A stretch of DNA of 38,124 nt from Gammaproteobacteria bacterium (GCA_026709225.1 JAPOTJ010000007.1:1-38124); one strand, 5' to 3'. Positions 1 to 8,330 are shown, counted from the stretch's first letter. Notes: generated by a model from the sequence alone, not told the origin. Numbers and translations are program-made.

Positions 1-1
1 C

Positions 2-325
2 ACGCACATCTATCGCGTGCTCTTTTCCAATGGCGGGCAGATCTACGAGGTCTACGCGCGCGGCCTCTATCAGAGCGACCTCTACGGCTTTATCGAGATC
101 GAAGACTATGTGTTCGGCGGCCGCAGCAGCGTGGTGATCGATCCGCAAGAGGACAAGCTGCGCAATGAGTTCGAAGGCGTCAAGCGCACCTACCTGCCCA
201 TTCCCTGTGTTCTGCGCGTTGACGAAGTCGAAAAAGAAGGCGTCCCCAAGATCAAGGACGATAAGGGTGGCGGCTCCGTTGCGCAGTTCCCCATGCCGGT
301 TCCGGTCAACGAGCACTTGTCCTGA
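2..325 (+). CDS. DUF1820 family protein, 5' end cut by the window
   Basis: The reading frame is already open at base 2 (T-H-I-Y-R-V-L-F...), so the true start lies at or just before the window edge. The GTG at 17 is unlikely to be the start because the preceding residues continue the family pattern. The visible part is about 107 residues with the features I recall for DUF1820: an N-terminal YRVLFxNxGQxYEVYAR segment, a QSDLYGFIEIE stretch, and a conserved VKRTYLPIP...RVDEVEKEG core. The C-terminus is short and proline-rich. The family is small, cytoplasmic, widespread in Gammaproteobacteria and of unknown biochemical function, so none is offered here. It ends 32 bases before the AAA ATPase gene on the same strand. 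Confidence 0.8.
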   Translation, partial: THIYRVLFSNGGQIYEVYARGLYQSDLYGFIEIEDYVFGGRSSVVIDPQEDKLRNEFEGVKRTYLPIPCVLRVDEVEKEGVPKIKDDKGGGSVAQFPMPVPVNEHLS

Positions 326-357
326 TACGCAACTGAACTTCGGGAGCGGCGCCCAAT

Positions 358-1491
358 ATGCACCCCGACAACCCCTTCAGGCCAGGCAGCGGAAAACCGC
401 CGCACCTCGCTGGCCGTAAAGATGAGCTCGACGCGATGATGGGCTTGGTGAACGCAGCGCTCGCAGGCAAGCCGCGCCATCAAGACGGCGCGATCTACGG
501 CCCTCGGGGTTGCGGCAAGACGGCGTTGCTGCACACCATCAAGGATCGAATCCCTGACATCGCAAGACATGTGCTTCTTACGCCGTCTGACCTGAAGAAC
601 GAAGACGATGTTGAGGCGCAGATATTGAAGAGCCTTGGTGCCCGTGCGCTCTCGCGGCTGCTGCCCGAAGAGACGGAAATCAACGTGCAGGTTTTGAGAG
701 GAGTTTGGAAACGGCAGGGCATTGAATTCAGTGACAAACGGGGAGAGATTGCGGCGCATACCAAGAAGCACCCGTTTATCTTGCTGCTCGACGAGGCGCA
801 TAAGCTGCCGCTGAACGTATACGAAAAGCTCGTCCACGAATCGCTCGCACTGCGAGCTGTGGGCGCCTGTGTCACGTTCATTCTCGCGGGCAAACCACAA
901 CTCACATCGATGGGCACGAGGGCAGGCGTGTCGTTTTCAGAGCGCTTCTTGCACCAAGACATCGGCCTGCTCAGCCAAGAGAGCACCAGCGAAGCACTTG
1001 TGGTTCCTTTCGGGCGCGAGGGCATCGGCATCTCCGGTGCGGTGCTGCAAGCGCTCTTTGAGGATACGCATGGCTATGCATATTACGTGCAGCTGTGGGG
1101 CGAGGGCTTGTGGGAGTTTTGCCGCGAGCACAGCCTTCGGCACATTGACGTGCAAGCGGTCGATTCGATTCAGCCATCTGTCCGGCGAGAGCGCGAGCGT
1201 GCCTATCAGGAGCGCTACAGCGCGTGGACAGGCGAGGATTTGCACCTCTTTGAGCGCATCAATCAGCAATTGCGGGCAATGGACGGTCTGCCGAGCAAAC
1301 GCCGCCTTGAACAGATGATCGAAACCGAGCTGAAGGCACAACGCCGAACGCCGCACTCATTTAGCGACATCTACCACAAAATGGTCGAGAGTGACTACGT
1401 TTGGCAGCGCATCGGCAACCGGTCAGTGACGTTTTGCATCCCATCCTTCTCGGACTTTATCGAAGCCAACCGGTCCGGCGTTGCGGCTTAG
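358..1491 (+). CDS. AAA ATPase (Orc1/Cdc6- or STAND-like), function unknown
   Basis: A 377-residue protein with a Walker A motif GPRGCGKT at about residues 48-55 and a Walker B motif ILLLDEAHK at about 141-149. The second half is helical and charged, with a possible winged-helix-like end. The opening NPFRPGSGKPPHLAGRKDEL resembles AAA proteins in which a short segment precedes an 'AGR..EL' box, as in Orc1/Cdc6-like and STAND-type bacterial ATPases. The ATG at 358 has a GGGAG at 342-346, an 11-nt spacing, so the start is reasonable but the SD is distant. No partner gene (transposition, conflict or nuclease) is adjacent: the neighbours are DUF1820 and a flavoprotein. It is not of the DUF4143 type found at 8-12 kb, as it lacks the C-terminal D...ExK nuclease-like region. 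The role is unknown. Confidence 0.75.
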   Translation: MHPDNPFRPGSGKPPHLAGRKDELDAMMGLVNAALAGKPRHQDGAIYGPRGCGKTALLHTIKDRIPDIARHVLLTPSDLKNEDDVEAQILKSLGARALSRLLPEETEINVQVLRGVWKRQGIEFSDKRGEIAAHTKKHPFILLLDEAHKLPLNVYEKLVHESLALRAVGACVTFILAGKPQLTSMGTRAGVSFSERFLHQDIGLLSQESTSEALVVPFGREGIGISGAVLQALFEDTHGYAYYVQLWGEGLWEFCREHSLRHIDVQAVDSIQPSVRRERERAYQERYSAWTGEDLHLFERINQQLRAMDGLPSKRRLEQMIETELKAQRRTPHSFSDIYHKMVESDYVWQRIGNRSVTFCIPSFSDFIEANRSGVAA

Positions 1492-1523
1492 AATAGGCAC
1501 GCATACCGAACCGGAGCATTCCT

Positions 1524-2735
1524 TTGAGCAGAATCGTCATCGTCGGCGGCGGACACGCCGGTGGGCAAGCCGCAGCGCGCCTGCGGCAAAACGGATACGA
1601 GGGCGAAGTCCTGCTCATCGGCGAAGAACCCTTCCCGCCATATCAGCGCCCGCCCCTTTCCAAGCAATACCTCGCCGGCGAAATGCCGGTTGAGCGCGTG
1701 TTTCTTCGTCCCGAAGCCTTTTATGCGGACAAGTCGATCGACCTTCGGCTAGGGACTCGCGTAGCACGCATTGATCGAGCCGAGAAACAAGTCACGCTGG
1801 CGTCGGGTGAAGCGATCTCGTATGAAAAGCTGCTCCTTGCGACCGGAGGCCGCGCACGCACACTGTCGCTGCCTGGTGCCGATCACCGAGCCGTGCACTA
1901 TCTTCGTGGTATCAGCGACGTCGATGCCATTCGCGCGAAGGTCTCCGCAGGTGCTCGGCTCGTTATTGTCGGCGGCGGCTACATCGGCCTTGAAGTCGCT
2001 TCGGTGGCGGCCAAGCTTGGCGTTGAGGTCACCGTGCTCGAAATGGAACCGCGCGTACTCGCGCGAGTCACCTCAGAGCGCATGTCTGCCTACTATGAAG
2101 CGCTGCACAGGGGGCGCAGTGTCAATATCGTCACTGGTGCTCGTGCATCAGCGTTCAAAGACCTCGGAGATGCCGTTGCCGTCGAGTGCGCAGACGGACA
2201 ATCCTTTGAAGCGGAAATCACCATCATCGGCGCAGGCATTGTCCCCAACGTCGAACTCGTGCAAGAAGCGGGTCTCGAATGCGACAACGGCATCATCGTG
2301 GACGAGCGCTGTCAAACAAGCGATCCCGACATCTACGCCGCTGGCGACTGCACCAACCACCCGAACGCCTTGCTCGGCAGACGCCTGCGCCTTGAATCCG
2401 TGCCGAATGCCATGGAGCAGGCGCGTGTGGCGGCGGACAACCTGTGCGGAATGCACGCCGAATACGCCGCATTGCCGTGGTTCTGGTCAGATCAGTACGA
2501 GCTCAAACTGCAGATGGCAGGGTTTTCGAGCGGCGCAGATGAAGAAATCGTGCGCGGCGAACCGGAAGCCAACGCCTTCGCAGTCTTCTATTTGCAAGCC
2601 GGACAGATCATCGCCGTCGAAAGCGTGAATAGCGCCCGCGATTTTATGGCAGCGCGCAAACTCATCGAATTGGGCAAAACGGTGGATGCGAGGCAGCTTG
2701 CCGATGTGGACACGCCGCTGCAATCGCTGTTGTGA
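1524..2735 (+). CDS. FAD-dependent ferredoxin/rubredoxin reductase-type oxidoreductase
   Basis: This 403-residue flavoprotein should move electrons from NAD(P)H to a ferredoxin- or rubredoxin-type carrier, as BphA4 and putidaredoxin reductase do. Seen directly: an FAD-binding Rossmann GGGHAGG at residues 8-14, the family motif PPYQRPPLSKQYL at about 38-50, ATGG at 106-109, a second dinucleotide-binding GGGYIG at 150-155, and the C-terminal FAD motif YAAGDC at 271-276. The start is TTG 1524 with GGAG at 1513-1516, a 7-nt spacing; no better codon fits the Rossmann N-terminus. The last four bases overlap the GTG of the PPK2 gene, so the two are probably translationally coupled. No ferredoxin or oxygenase gene lies nearby, so the electron partner is unknown. 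Confidence 0.9.
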   Translation: MSRIVIVGGGHAGGQAAARLRQNGYEGEVLLIGEEPFPPYQRPPLSKQYLAGEMPVERVFLRPEAFYADKSIDLRLGTRVARIDRAEKQVTLASGEAISYEKLLLATGGRARTLSLPGADHRAVHYLRGISDVDAIRAKVSAGARLVIVGGGYIGLEVASVAAKLGVEVTVLEMEPRVLARVTSERMSAYYEALHRGRSVNIVTGARASAFKDLGDAVAVECADGQSFEAEITIIGAGIVPNVELVQEAGLECDNGIIVDERCQTSDPDIYAAGDCTNHPNALLGRRLRLESVPNAMEQARVAADNLCGMHAEYAALPWFWSDQYELKLQMAGFSSGADEEIVRGEPEANAFAVFYLQAGQIIAVESVNSARDFMAARKLIELGKTVDARQLADVDTPLQSLL

Positions 2736-3559
2736 AACTTGACGAGACCGAAAAGATGCAGCGAGATCCACCACATCTTGACAAGGTCGAGATGAAGGTG
2801 GAGTTCGATAAATCGACCTATAACCATAGACTGGCCGAGCTTCAATACCAGCTCAAGGAACTGTCGCTCGCGTATGGGCGGCAGCGAATGCGTTCGGTTG
2901 TGGTTTTTGAAGGACAGGACGCTGCTGGCAAGGGCGGCACCATTCGTCGCATGAGCTGGCCGCTCGACCCGCGCATGCTGAAAGTCTGGCCGATCTCCGC
3001 GCCAAGCGACGATGAGAAGGAAGATCACTACTTGGCGCGCTTTTGGCGGCGCTTGCCTCGCGCGGGACAGATGGTGATCTTTGATCGCTCGTGGTACGGG
3101 CGCGTGCTCGTCGAGCGCGTCGAAGGCTTCGCGAGCAAGACGGAGTGGCGGCGTGCCTACGGCGAGATCAACGAATTTGAGCGCATGCTCAGTGACGACG
3201 GCGTGCGCCTGATCAAGATATTTCTGCATATCACGCCCGACGAGCAGCTTGCGCGCTTCCGTGCGCGTTTCTCTGACCCCTTCAAGCGCTGGAAGCTCTC
3301 GGAAGAGGACTTGAGGAACCGCAGCAAATGGCATGACTACGAGACCGCCACCAACGACATGTTCAAGAAGACCTCGACGGAAGCGCATCCATGGGTGGTC
3401 ATTGCAGGCAACAACAAGCGCTACGCGCGCCTGAAGGCCATCGCCACTATCGTCGAAGGGCTGTCGCAAGGCGTCGATATGCGCCTGCCGACGCTTGTGC
3501 CCGCGTTCGAGAAACGTGCTGCGGAGGCGCTCGGTATCGCGAAGAAGCCTCAGACGTAG
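2732..3559 (+). CDS. ppk2: Polyphosphate kinase 2 (PPK2) family protein
   Basis: A one-domain PPK2 of 275 residues, a family that transfers phosphate between polyphosphate and nucleoside mono- or diphosphates in the cytoplasm. Visible landmarks are the Walker A FEGQDAAGKGG at 59-69, the Walker B region MVIFDRSWYGRVLVERVEGF at about 114-133, and the lid-like arginine-rich stretch ARFRARFSDPFKRWK followed by the family's WHDYE. The length fits single-domain PPK2. The class (ADP- or AMP-preferring) cannot be assigned safely by eye; the KVWPISAPSDDEKEDHY segment resembles polyphosphate:AMP phosphotransferase-type sequences. The GTG start overlaps the upstream stop (GTGA), implying coupling with the flavoprotein gene, although no metabolic link is evident. 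Confidence 0.9.
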   Translation: MKLDETEKMQRDPPHLDKVEMKVEFDKSTYNHRLAELQYQLKELSLAYGRQRMRSVVVFEGQDAAGKGGTIRRMSWPLDPRMLKVWPISAPSDDEKEDHYLARFWRRLPRAGQMVIFDRSWYGRVLVERVEGFASKTEWRRAYGEINEFERMLSDDGVRLIKIFLHITPDEQLARFRARFSDPFKRWKLSEEDLRNRSKWHDYETATNDMFKKTSTEAHPWVVIAGNNKRYARLKAIATIVEGLSQGVDMRLPTLVPAFEKRAAEALGIAKKPQT

Positions 3560-3601
3560 ATGTTCGCCGAGTCAGGCAAACGAAGACGCGCAAGTCCGCA
3601 C

Positions 3602-3624
3602 AGCGCCCGCAGCGCTTGAAATTT
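3602..3624 (+). terminator. Possible weak terminator after ppk2
   Basis: A short GC stem AGCGC (3602-3606) / GCGCT (3612-3616) with a 5-nt loop is followed by TGAAATTTCTTTT, an interrupted T-rich tract. It lies 43 bases past the ppk2 stop and ahead of the restriction-modification genes. The stem is short, so the call is tentative. Confidence 0.3.
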
Positions 3625-3707
3625 CTTTTGCACGGCATCACCATACGCTCGTTATTCAGAATAGTTTTCCACATGACACCTGTTCTTGCTTATGAACTCT
3701 GGTCTCG

Positions 3708-4997
3708 ATGAGCAGCCTCCAGTCGATGGACAAGAGCCAAGCGTATGGGACTTTCAAGGATAGCTTGAGGGCGCCAGTACACCGCTGGTTCACATATCCG
3801 GCGGGGTACTCGTACAAGCTAGTTGAGGCGAAGATTGAGGAACATGAAATCGGCCCTGAAGACATCGTGGGAGATCCATTTGTCGGCACGGGCACGACCT
3901 CGCTTGCCGCCAAGCTCTGTGGCGTTAGCTCTGTGGGAGTCGAGGCACATCCGTTTGTCTATTGGATCGCACAGACAAAGCTTCATTTCGAGCGCGGTGC
4001 AGATGGCTTGAGTGAAGACGCGAACAGCGTGCTGCGGGAAGCGGAGGACATTCAAACGAGGCAGCGCTGCGTGAATGAATGGCCTGATCTCGTTTACAAA
4101 TGCTTCAGTCAAGAAAATCTTTCTCGCCTTGGCGCGTTGAGGACGGCCATCGACCAATGCGAAAGTGTCAATAAGGACTTGTTGAAGGTCGCGCTAACCG
4201 CTACGCTCAGGGACTCAACGTCCGCTGGTGCGGGCTGGCCCTACATCGCGCCGAGTAAATTCGCGGAACGCAAGGTTGACAGGAACGCCTTCTCGGACTT
4301 CACAAAGAGATGCGCTCTGATTGAGAGTGACATTGTGCAGGCGATGTCAATGAAGCCATCCCCATCTTCGCACACGCTTGAGCTAGGAGACGCGCGGAGA
4401 TTCAGCGACTACTCAGGGAAAGGAATGCTCAAGATCGTTTTGACCTCTCCGCCTTATTTGAACAATTATGACTACGCTGATCGAACCAGATTGGAAACGT
4501 ATTTCTGGGGCATGTTCAATAGCTGGGGAGAAATCACCAAACACGTAAGAGATAAGCTGATCGTGGCCGCCACCACCCAAGTCAGGCGCTCCGAGATGGA
4601 AAGAACGTCGCGGTTGCCGGAAGTTGGCAAAGTGAGCCCGTCGGTGCAGAGTGAGCTAACGACAATAGTCGGTCGCTTAAGCAAACTCAGAAGAGAAAAA
4701 TCAGGCAACAAGTCATATGACCTCATGGTCGCCGGATATTTCGAGGATATGCTTCAAGTGATTGTGCAGGTCTACGAAAGCTTGGCACCAAGCGGTGTGT
4801 TCATTCTTGTGCTCGGAGATTCCGCGCCTTATGGTGTGCATGTCGCAACGGACGAACTGGTTGCCAGAATAGCACTTGATGTTGGATTCAAAGACTATGC
4901 CATTGAGATCATTCGAACTCGCGGAGATAAGTGGGCAGGAAACCCTCAGCGGCACCAAGTGCCACTTCGGGAGTCCATCGTGACATTGAGAAAGTAG
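3708..4997 (+). CDS. DNA methyltransferase, SPPY type (probably N4-cytosine)
   Basis: A 429-residue S-adenosylmethionine-dependent DNA amino-methyltransferase. The AdoMet-binding motif I, DPFVGTGTT, is at 56-64 and the catalytic motif IV, TSPPY, at 246-250, followed by LNNYDYADRTR. SPPY rather than DPPY favours N4-cytosine over N6-adenine methylation, as known for the family. The order is motif I first, then motif IV, with a roughly 180-residue region between that may hold target recognition. There is no clear Shine-Dalgarno before ATG 3708; ATG 3726 is an in-frame alternative that also lacks one. Base composition is more AT-rich than in ppk2 or the downstream hydrolase, suggesting horizontal acquisition. 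A nuclease-like gene follows 8 bases later, making this the protective half of a Type II-like restriction-modification pair. Confidence 0.88.
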   Translation: MSSLQSMDKSQAYGTFKDSLRAPVHRWFTYPAGYSYKLVEAKIEEHEIGPEDIVGDPFVGTGTTSLAAKLCGVSSVGVEAHPFVYWIAQTKLHFERGADGLSEDANSVLREAEDIQTRQRCVNEWPDLVYKCFSQENLSRLGALRTAIDQCESVNKDLLKVALTATLRDSTSAGAGWPYIAPSKFAERKVDRNAFSDFTKRCALIESDIVQAMSMKPSPSSHTLELGDARRFSDYSGKGMLKIVLTSPPYLNNYDYADRTRLETYFWGMFNSWGEITKHVRDKLIVAATTQVRRSEMERTSRLPEVGKVSPSVQSELTTIVGRLSKLRREKSGNKSYDLMVAGYFEDMLQVIVQVYESLAPSGVFILVLGDSAPYGVHVATDELVARIALDVGFKDYAIEIIRTRGDKWAGNPQRHQVPLRESIVTLRK

Positions 4998-5005
4998 ACC
5001 TCAAA

Positions 5006-5770
5006 ATGGCAACGACGAAGAAAGTTTCAAATCCCGCGGCAGCGTTAGGACAGGAAGTAGGAAAGCTTATAGAAGACGCGCTCGTTGGGAGTCTGCGGCT
5101 TGCGATGAAAGTCTATGGACACACCATAGGGCCGGAACGAATGAAAAACGGAACCGACAATGTGTTCCAGATTGATGCGGTTGTCCGAGATGACAAAGGG
5201 AATCCGGTGATCCTGCTAGACCCCAAGTACATTCGATACAAGAAGCACAATCGGGACAAAGGAAGTTGGCTCTGTGTCGCCCATTACAACCTCCGCAAGA
5301 CGTATCCATCCATACGAAAGAGCATCGCTGTGCTAGCAGGCAATTGGTCCGGTACCTCGGTCGATTTGATAAAGAGTTTCGGTATCGAAACACTCGGCAT
5401 TCCATTTGCTCACATTAGGAAAGTCGTCGCTGACTACGGAATTGAATTTGATTGGGACGAGAAAGATCGGGAAACGCCAAGGGAATCATTTGAGACTTAC
5501 CTTGGCTTAGAGCAGGAGCAAAAGAAAGACATTGCAGAGCGACTGATAGAGCCGGTGAAGAAAGCGCTGGAAGACTCAGTGATTGATGTGATTCAAACGA
5601 CGATCGCCGATCAACGCATTAAGCAAATTGAACTACTGCTCAAAACAGACAGCGATCAGATGCTTTTGTTGCAGTACGAGTCAGTGGCGAAGGCGCTCGA
5701 AGGCATGGCGGGGTTCGTGTCGGACCGCAGGGACATTCGTGTTTTCTTGGAAAACGGCATTGGTGACTAA
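5006..5770 (+). CDS. Putative Type II restriction endonuclease (PD-(D/E)XK-like)
   Basis: A predicted 254-residue protein starting at ATG 5006, eight bases after the methyltransferase stop. A longer in-frame opening from 4931 would overlap the methyltransferase and adds low-complexity sequence, so the downstream start was chosen. I do not recognise a named family. A nuclease-like signature is visible: D57 in FQIDAVV, then after a short loop the strand VILLDPKYIRYKK with D72-x-K74. D...DxK on adjacent strands is the usual PD-(D/E)XK arrangement. The C-terminal third is helical and charged. Position directly behind an SPPY methyltransferase, shared lower G+C, and this motif support a cognate restriction enzyme. 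The cleavage site cannot be predicted. Confidence 0.68.
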   Translation: MATTKKVSNPAAALGQEVGKLIEDALVGSLRLAMKVYGHTIGPERMKNGTDNVFQIDAVVRDDKGNPVILLDPKYIRYKKHNRDKGSWLCVAHYNLRKTYPSIRKSIAVLAGNWSGTSVDLIKSFGIETLGIPFAHIRKVVADYGIEFDWDEKDRETPRESFETYLGLEQEQKKDIAERLIEPVKKALEDSVIDVIQTTIADQRIKQIELLLKTDSDQMLLLQYESVAKALEGMAGFVSDRRDIRVFLENGIGD

Positions 5771-5853
5771 TCGCCAAGTGGTCTCCTGACACTCCGTTGG
5801 AGGGATTCGTGCTCGTGTAGAGTAGTCCTTCGCTTGCAGGAGACGCCCGAACA

Positions 5854-7101
5854 ATGCAACTGCCGACCTCAACCGACTGGCGCCAGCGCTGTGCCGAAGA
5901 CACGGAGTTTCTGCAAGCGGCGCGGCATTGGACAGGCGGCCTGCGCCTTGCCATTGGTGACGAGGCGCTCACGCTCGGCGTCAAGGATGGTCAGCCGGGC
6001 GCGCTCGAAGACGGCCTTGATGTGATCGAGTATCAAGGCCCACAAGCTGTGTGGGAGAAACTGCTTGCCGAAGTCCCGCCGCCTTTCGACACCGATGTCA
6101 TGGCCAATCTTGCCACTGGCGGCGGCCTCAGTCGCGAAGGTGATGTCATCACCTTCGCGCAGTACCACGCGGCGGTCATGCGCGCGATCGAACTTCTCAG
6201 GCCCGCCGCTGATGACGGCGCGGCGCGCGTGGCCGAGCAACGCGAAGAGGGCGCGTTCGATGCGCCCATTGGACGCTATGTGCATCTCTCGATCTGCGGG
6301 CAAGACCATCGCGTGTACTTTGAAGAGGCGGGCGAGGGCATTCCTCTCCTTCTGCAGCACACCGCCGGCGCGCACGGTAGTCAGTGGCGGCATCTTTTTG
6401 AAGAGCCCGAAATCACCAAACACTTTCGCCTGATCGCCTATGATCTGCCGTTCCACGGCAAATCGCTGCCGCCGGTTTCGGACAAATGGTGGCGTGAAGA
6501 ATATCGATTGCGCGGTGAATTCCTGCGTTTGACTGTGCTTGCGATCAAGCGCGCGCTTGGCCTTGACGAACCGGTGTTCATGGGCTGCTCGGTTGGCGGC
6601 TTGCTCGCGCTCGATCTTGCGCGGCGTCACCCCGAGGAGTTTCACGCCGTCATTTCGCTCGAAGGCGCACTTGAGATCCCGGGCGACACGGGATTCTTTC
6701 AACATCTCTGGTCGCCGCAGGTCAGCAACGACTACAAGGCGCGGCTGATGGAGGGATTGATGTCGCCGACCGCGCCAAAGGTCTACCGCAAGGAGACGAG
6801 CTATGTGTATGCGAGCGGCTGGCCAGCGACCTTTCTCGGCGACCTGCACTACTATGTGGAGGATTTCGACATGCGCGAGACAGCGTCGGAGATCGACACC
6901 AATCAGGTTGGCGTACACATCTTGTCCGGCGAATACGACTACAGCGCCACGCCGGAGATGGGGCGAGCCGCGCACGAGGCGATTCCCGGGTCAACTTGGG
7001 GCTTGATGAAGGGTGTCGGGCACTTTCCGATGTCCGAACACCCCGAAGCATTCATCGAGCACCTCTTGCCTATCCTGCGCTCAATCGCGCATTTGCATTA
7101 A
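5854..7101 (+). CDS. Alpha/beta hydrolase with N-terminal SCP2-like domain
   Basis: A 415-residue protein in two parts. Residues ~1-125 (RHWTGGLRLAIGDEALTLGVKDGQPG...) look like a lipid-binding SCP2/sterol-carrier-type module. Residues ~140-415 form an alpha/beta-hydrolase fold: an HTAGAHGS oxyanion-region loop near 169-176, nucleophile elbow GCSVGG with Ser246, and a late GVGHFPMSEHPEAF segment giving the catalytic His. An acid within HILSGEYDYSATPE is the likely third member. The enzyme probably hydrolyses an ester or C-C bond of a hydrophobic substrate, with the N-terminal part helping to present it (inference). An AGGAG lies 10 nt before ATG 5854. The SDR gene follows after 10 bases, suggesting a small catabolic operon. 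The domain combination is uncommon in my recollection. Confidence 0.8.
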   Translation: MQLPTSTDWRQRCAEDTEFLQAARHWTGGLRLAIGDEALTLGVKDGQPGALEDGLDVIEYQGPQAVWEKLLAEVPPPFDTDVMANLATGGGLSREGDVITFAQYHAAVMRAIELLRPAADDGAARVAEQREEGAFDAPIGRYVHLSICGQDHRVYFEEAGEGIPLLLQHTAGAHGSQWRHLFEEPEITKHFRLIAYDLPFHGKSLPPVSDKWWREEYRLRGEFLRLTVLAIKRALGLDEPVFMGCSVGGLLALDLARRHPEEFHAVISLEGALEIPGDTGFFQHLWSPQVSNDYKARLMEGLMSPTAPKVYRKETSYVYASGWPATFLGDLHYYVEDFDMRETASEIDTNQVGVHILSGEYDYSATPEMGRAAHEAIPGSTWGLMKGVGHFPMSEHPEAFIEHLLPILRSIAHLH

Positions 7102-7111
7102 GGATGGCCAC

Positions 7112-7867
7112 ATGACCGACAAGATTGCGTTCGTCACCGGCGCTGCGTCGGGCATCGGCGAGGCCGTGTCGCGGCAGTTGCGGGCGGCGGGAATGCGCGT
7201 TGCCATGTGCGACATCAACGCCTCAGAAGGCGAGCGAATCGCCCAAGAGATCGGCGGCTATTTCATTCATTGCGATGTTCAGCGGGTTGATTCGGTGGAG
7301 GCCGCTGTCCACGAATGTGCATCGACAGTTGGCGTCCCCGACTATGCGCACCTGAACGCGGGCATCATGACGGCGGCGCCCGGCGAGCGTTTTCTCGCTA
7401 TTGAAGACGTCAGCATCGAGCAATATCGGCGCATCACTGGCATCAACATGGACGGCGTGTTCTTCGGTCTCAAAGCATTGGTGCCTCGAATGAAAGCGAA
7501 AGGCGCCGGCGCGATCACCATTACGGCATCAATCGCGGGCTTGGGGGCGCTCGGCATTGACCCGCTCTACAGCATGAGCAAATACGGCATGATCGGTTTG
7601 GGTCGCGGCGTGGCGGCCGCGAACGCGAAGACCGGCCTGCGCGTCAACGTCATCTGCCCGGGCGTGGTGGACACCCCGATCCTGCCCGAAGAGCTTAGCC
7701 CCCCGAAAGCGGTCAGGATGCCGCCAAGCGTCCTCGCTGAAGAGGTCGTTGATTTGCTGCTGCGAGGCGAGAACGGCGAAGTGCGGGTGAAACTCACCGG
7801 CAAGCCGAGTTTTCGCATGGAGGTGCCCGATCTGAACGCTCTGGCGGAAGGCAAGGTCAATACATAA
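7112..7867 (+). CDS. Short-chain dehydrogenase/reductase (SDR) family oxidoreductase
   Basis: A 251-residue classical SDR. It has the dinucleotide-binding TGAASGIG at 9-16, LNAG at 81-84 (the family's NAG), catalytic Ser140, and the YxxxK pair Tyr153 and Lys157 in YSMSKYG. A CPGVVDTPI motif follows near residue 187. Asp34 after the second strand (AMCDIN) favours NAD(H) over NADP(H). The open frame extends upstream to 7013, but ATG 7112 was chosen because it begins immediately before the Rossmann strand and lies 10 bases after the hydrolase stop. Probably co-transcribed with the hydrolase, so it may oxidise the alcohol released by it (inference). The substrate is unknown. Confidence 0.9.
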   Translation: MTDKIAFVTGAASGIGEAVSRQLRAAGMRVAMCDINASEGERIAQEIGGYFIHCDVQRVDSVEAAVHECASTVGVPDYAHLNAGIMTAAPGERFLAIEDVSIEQYRRITGINMDGVFFGLKALVPRMKAKGAGAITITASIAGLGALGIDPLYSMSKYGMIGLGRGVAAANAKTGLRVNVICPGVVDTPILPEELSPPKAVRMPPSVLAEEVVDLLLRGENGEVRVKLTGKPSFRMEVPDLNALAEGKVNT

Positions 7868-7875
7868 TGTCTAGG

Positions 7876-8298
7876 TCAATCCTGATCGTGCGCGCGCCGA
7901 AGCGCTGCAAGATCCTCGGGTGTATTGATATTGAAGAAGCTCGGCGCCAAGTCTGACAAGTCCGATGAAGGCAGAGCGACCTCCGCGAACCAACGGTGCA
8001 CCGCGAGGCACTGAACCAAGTTGGGCGCTGGTCGAGGTGTATCTCCCGGCAGTGTCAGCGCCCACTTCGTCTTCACATCACGAAACGCTGAAAACAGTCC
8101 GGCAAGCGGGCCTTCGCCTGCTTCCTCGTCGGCGACCAATTCGCATCCAAACTCGCGGTACGCAGGGTCGTTGGCGCCGACACTCAAGACGATGCGAGAG
8201 ACCTGAGGCACGAGCCGCTCAAGTGCATGCTCAAGCAGATATCGGTTACTGACGCGAATCAGTGGCTTGTCAATTCCGCCGATGCGCCATCCTTGCAA
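7876..8298 (-). pseudogene. mobA: Truncated mobA (molybdenum cofactor guanylyltransferase) remnant
   Basis: The 140-residue frame reads like MobA but is short of the usual ~195 residues. Recognisable parts: GWRIGGIDKPLI (the end of the family's GGxSxRMGGxDK nucleotide-binding loop), then LLEHALERLVPQV, VADEEAGEGPLAGLFSAF, LTLPGDTPRPAP (family PCDxP) and the C-terminal FFNINTPEDL. Two losses are apparent: the first ~12 residues, cut off by an in-frame TAG four codons before the TTG at 8298, and about 45 residues between LVQCLA and VHRWFAE, where the family's HPL.ALW segment should be. The break at the 5' end falls inside the palindrome that precedes the first DUF4143 ATPase, suggesting that arrival of that gene disrupted mobA. 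It converges with the SDR gene. Confidence 0.65.
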
Positions 8299-8330
8299 TT
8301 TTGGAACCTAATGCCATAATTGCAAGGATG
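8288..8330 (+). promoter_or_regulatory. 43-bp palindrome carrying a leaderless-type promoter of the first DUF4143 ATPase
   Basis: Perfect 13-bp inverted arms, CATCCTTGCAATT (8288-8300) and AATTGCAAGGATG (8318-8330); the right arm ends in the ATG start codon. Further paired bases continue inward (TGG/CCA). Within it, TTGCAA (8293-8298), a 16-bp spacer and CATAAT (8315-8320) resemble a sigma-70 promoter. The -10 box ends 7 nt before ATG 8328, so transcription would start at or next to the A of the ATG, giving a leaderless message. Confidence 0.6.

Noticed and set aside
5869..6975. Minus-strand 368-residue open frame opposite the hydrolase
   Set aside because: Composition and lack of motifs mark it as a shadow; the plus-strand frame has the nucleophile elbow and family blocks.
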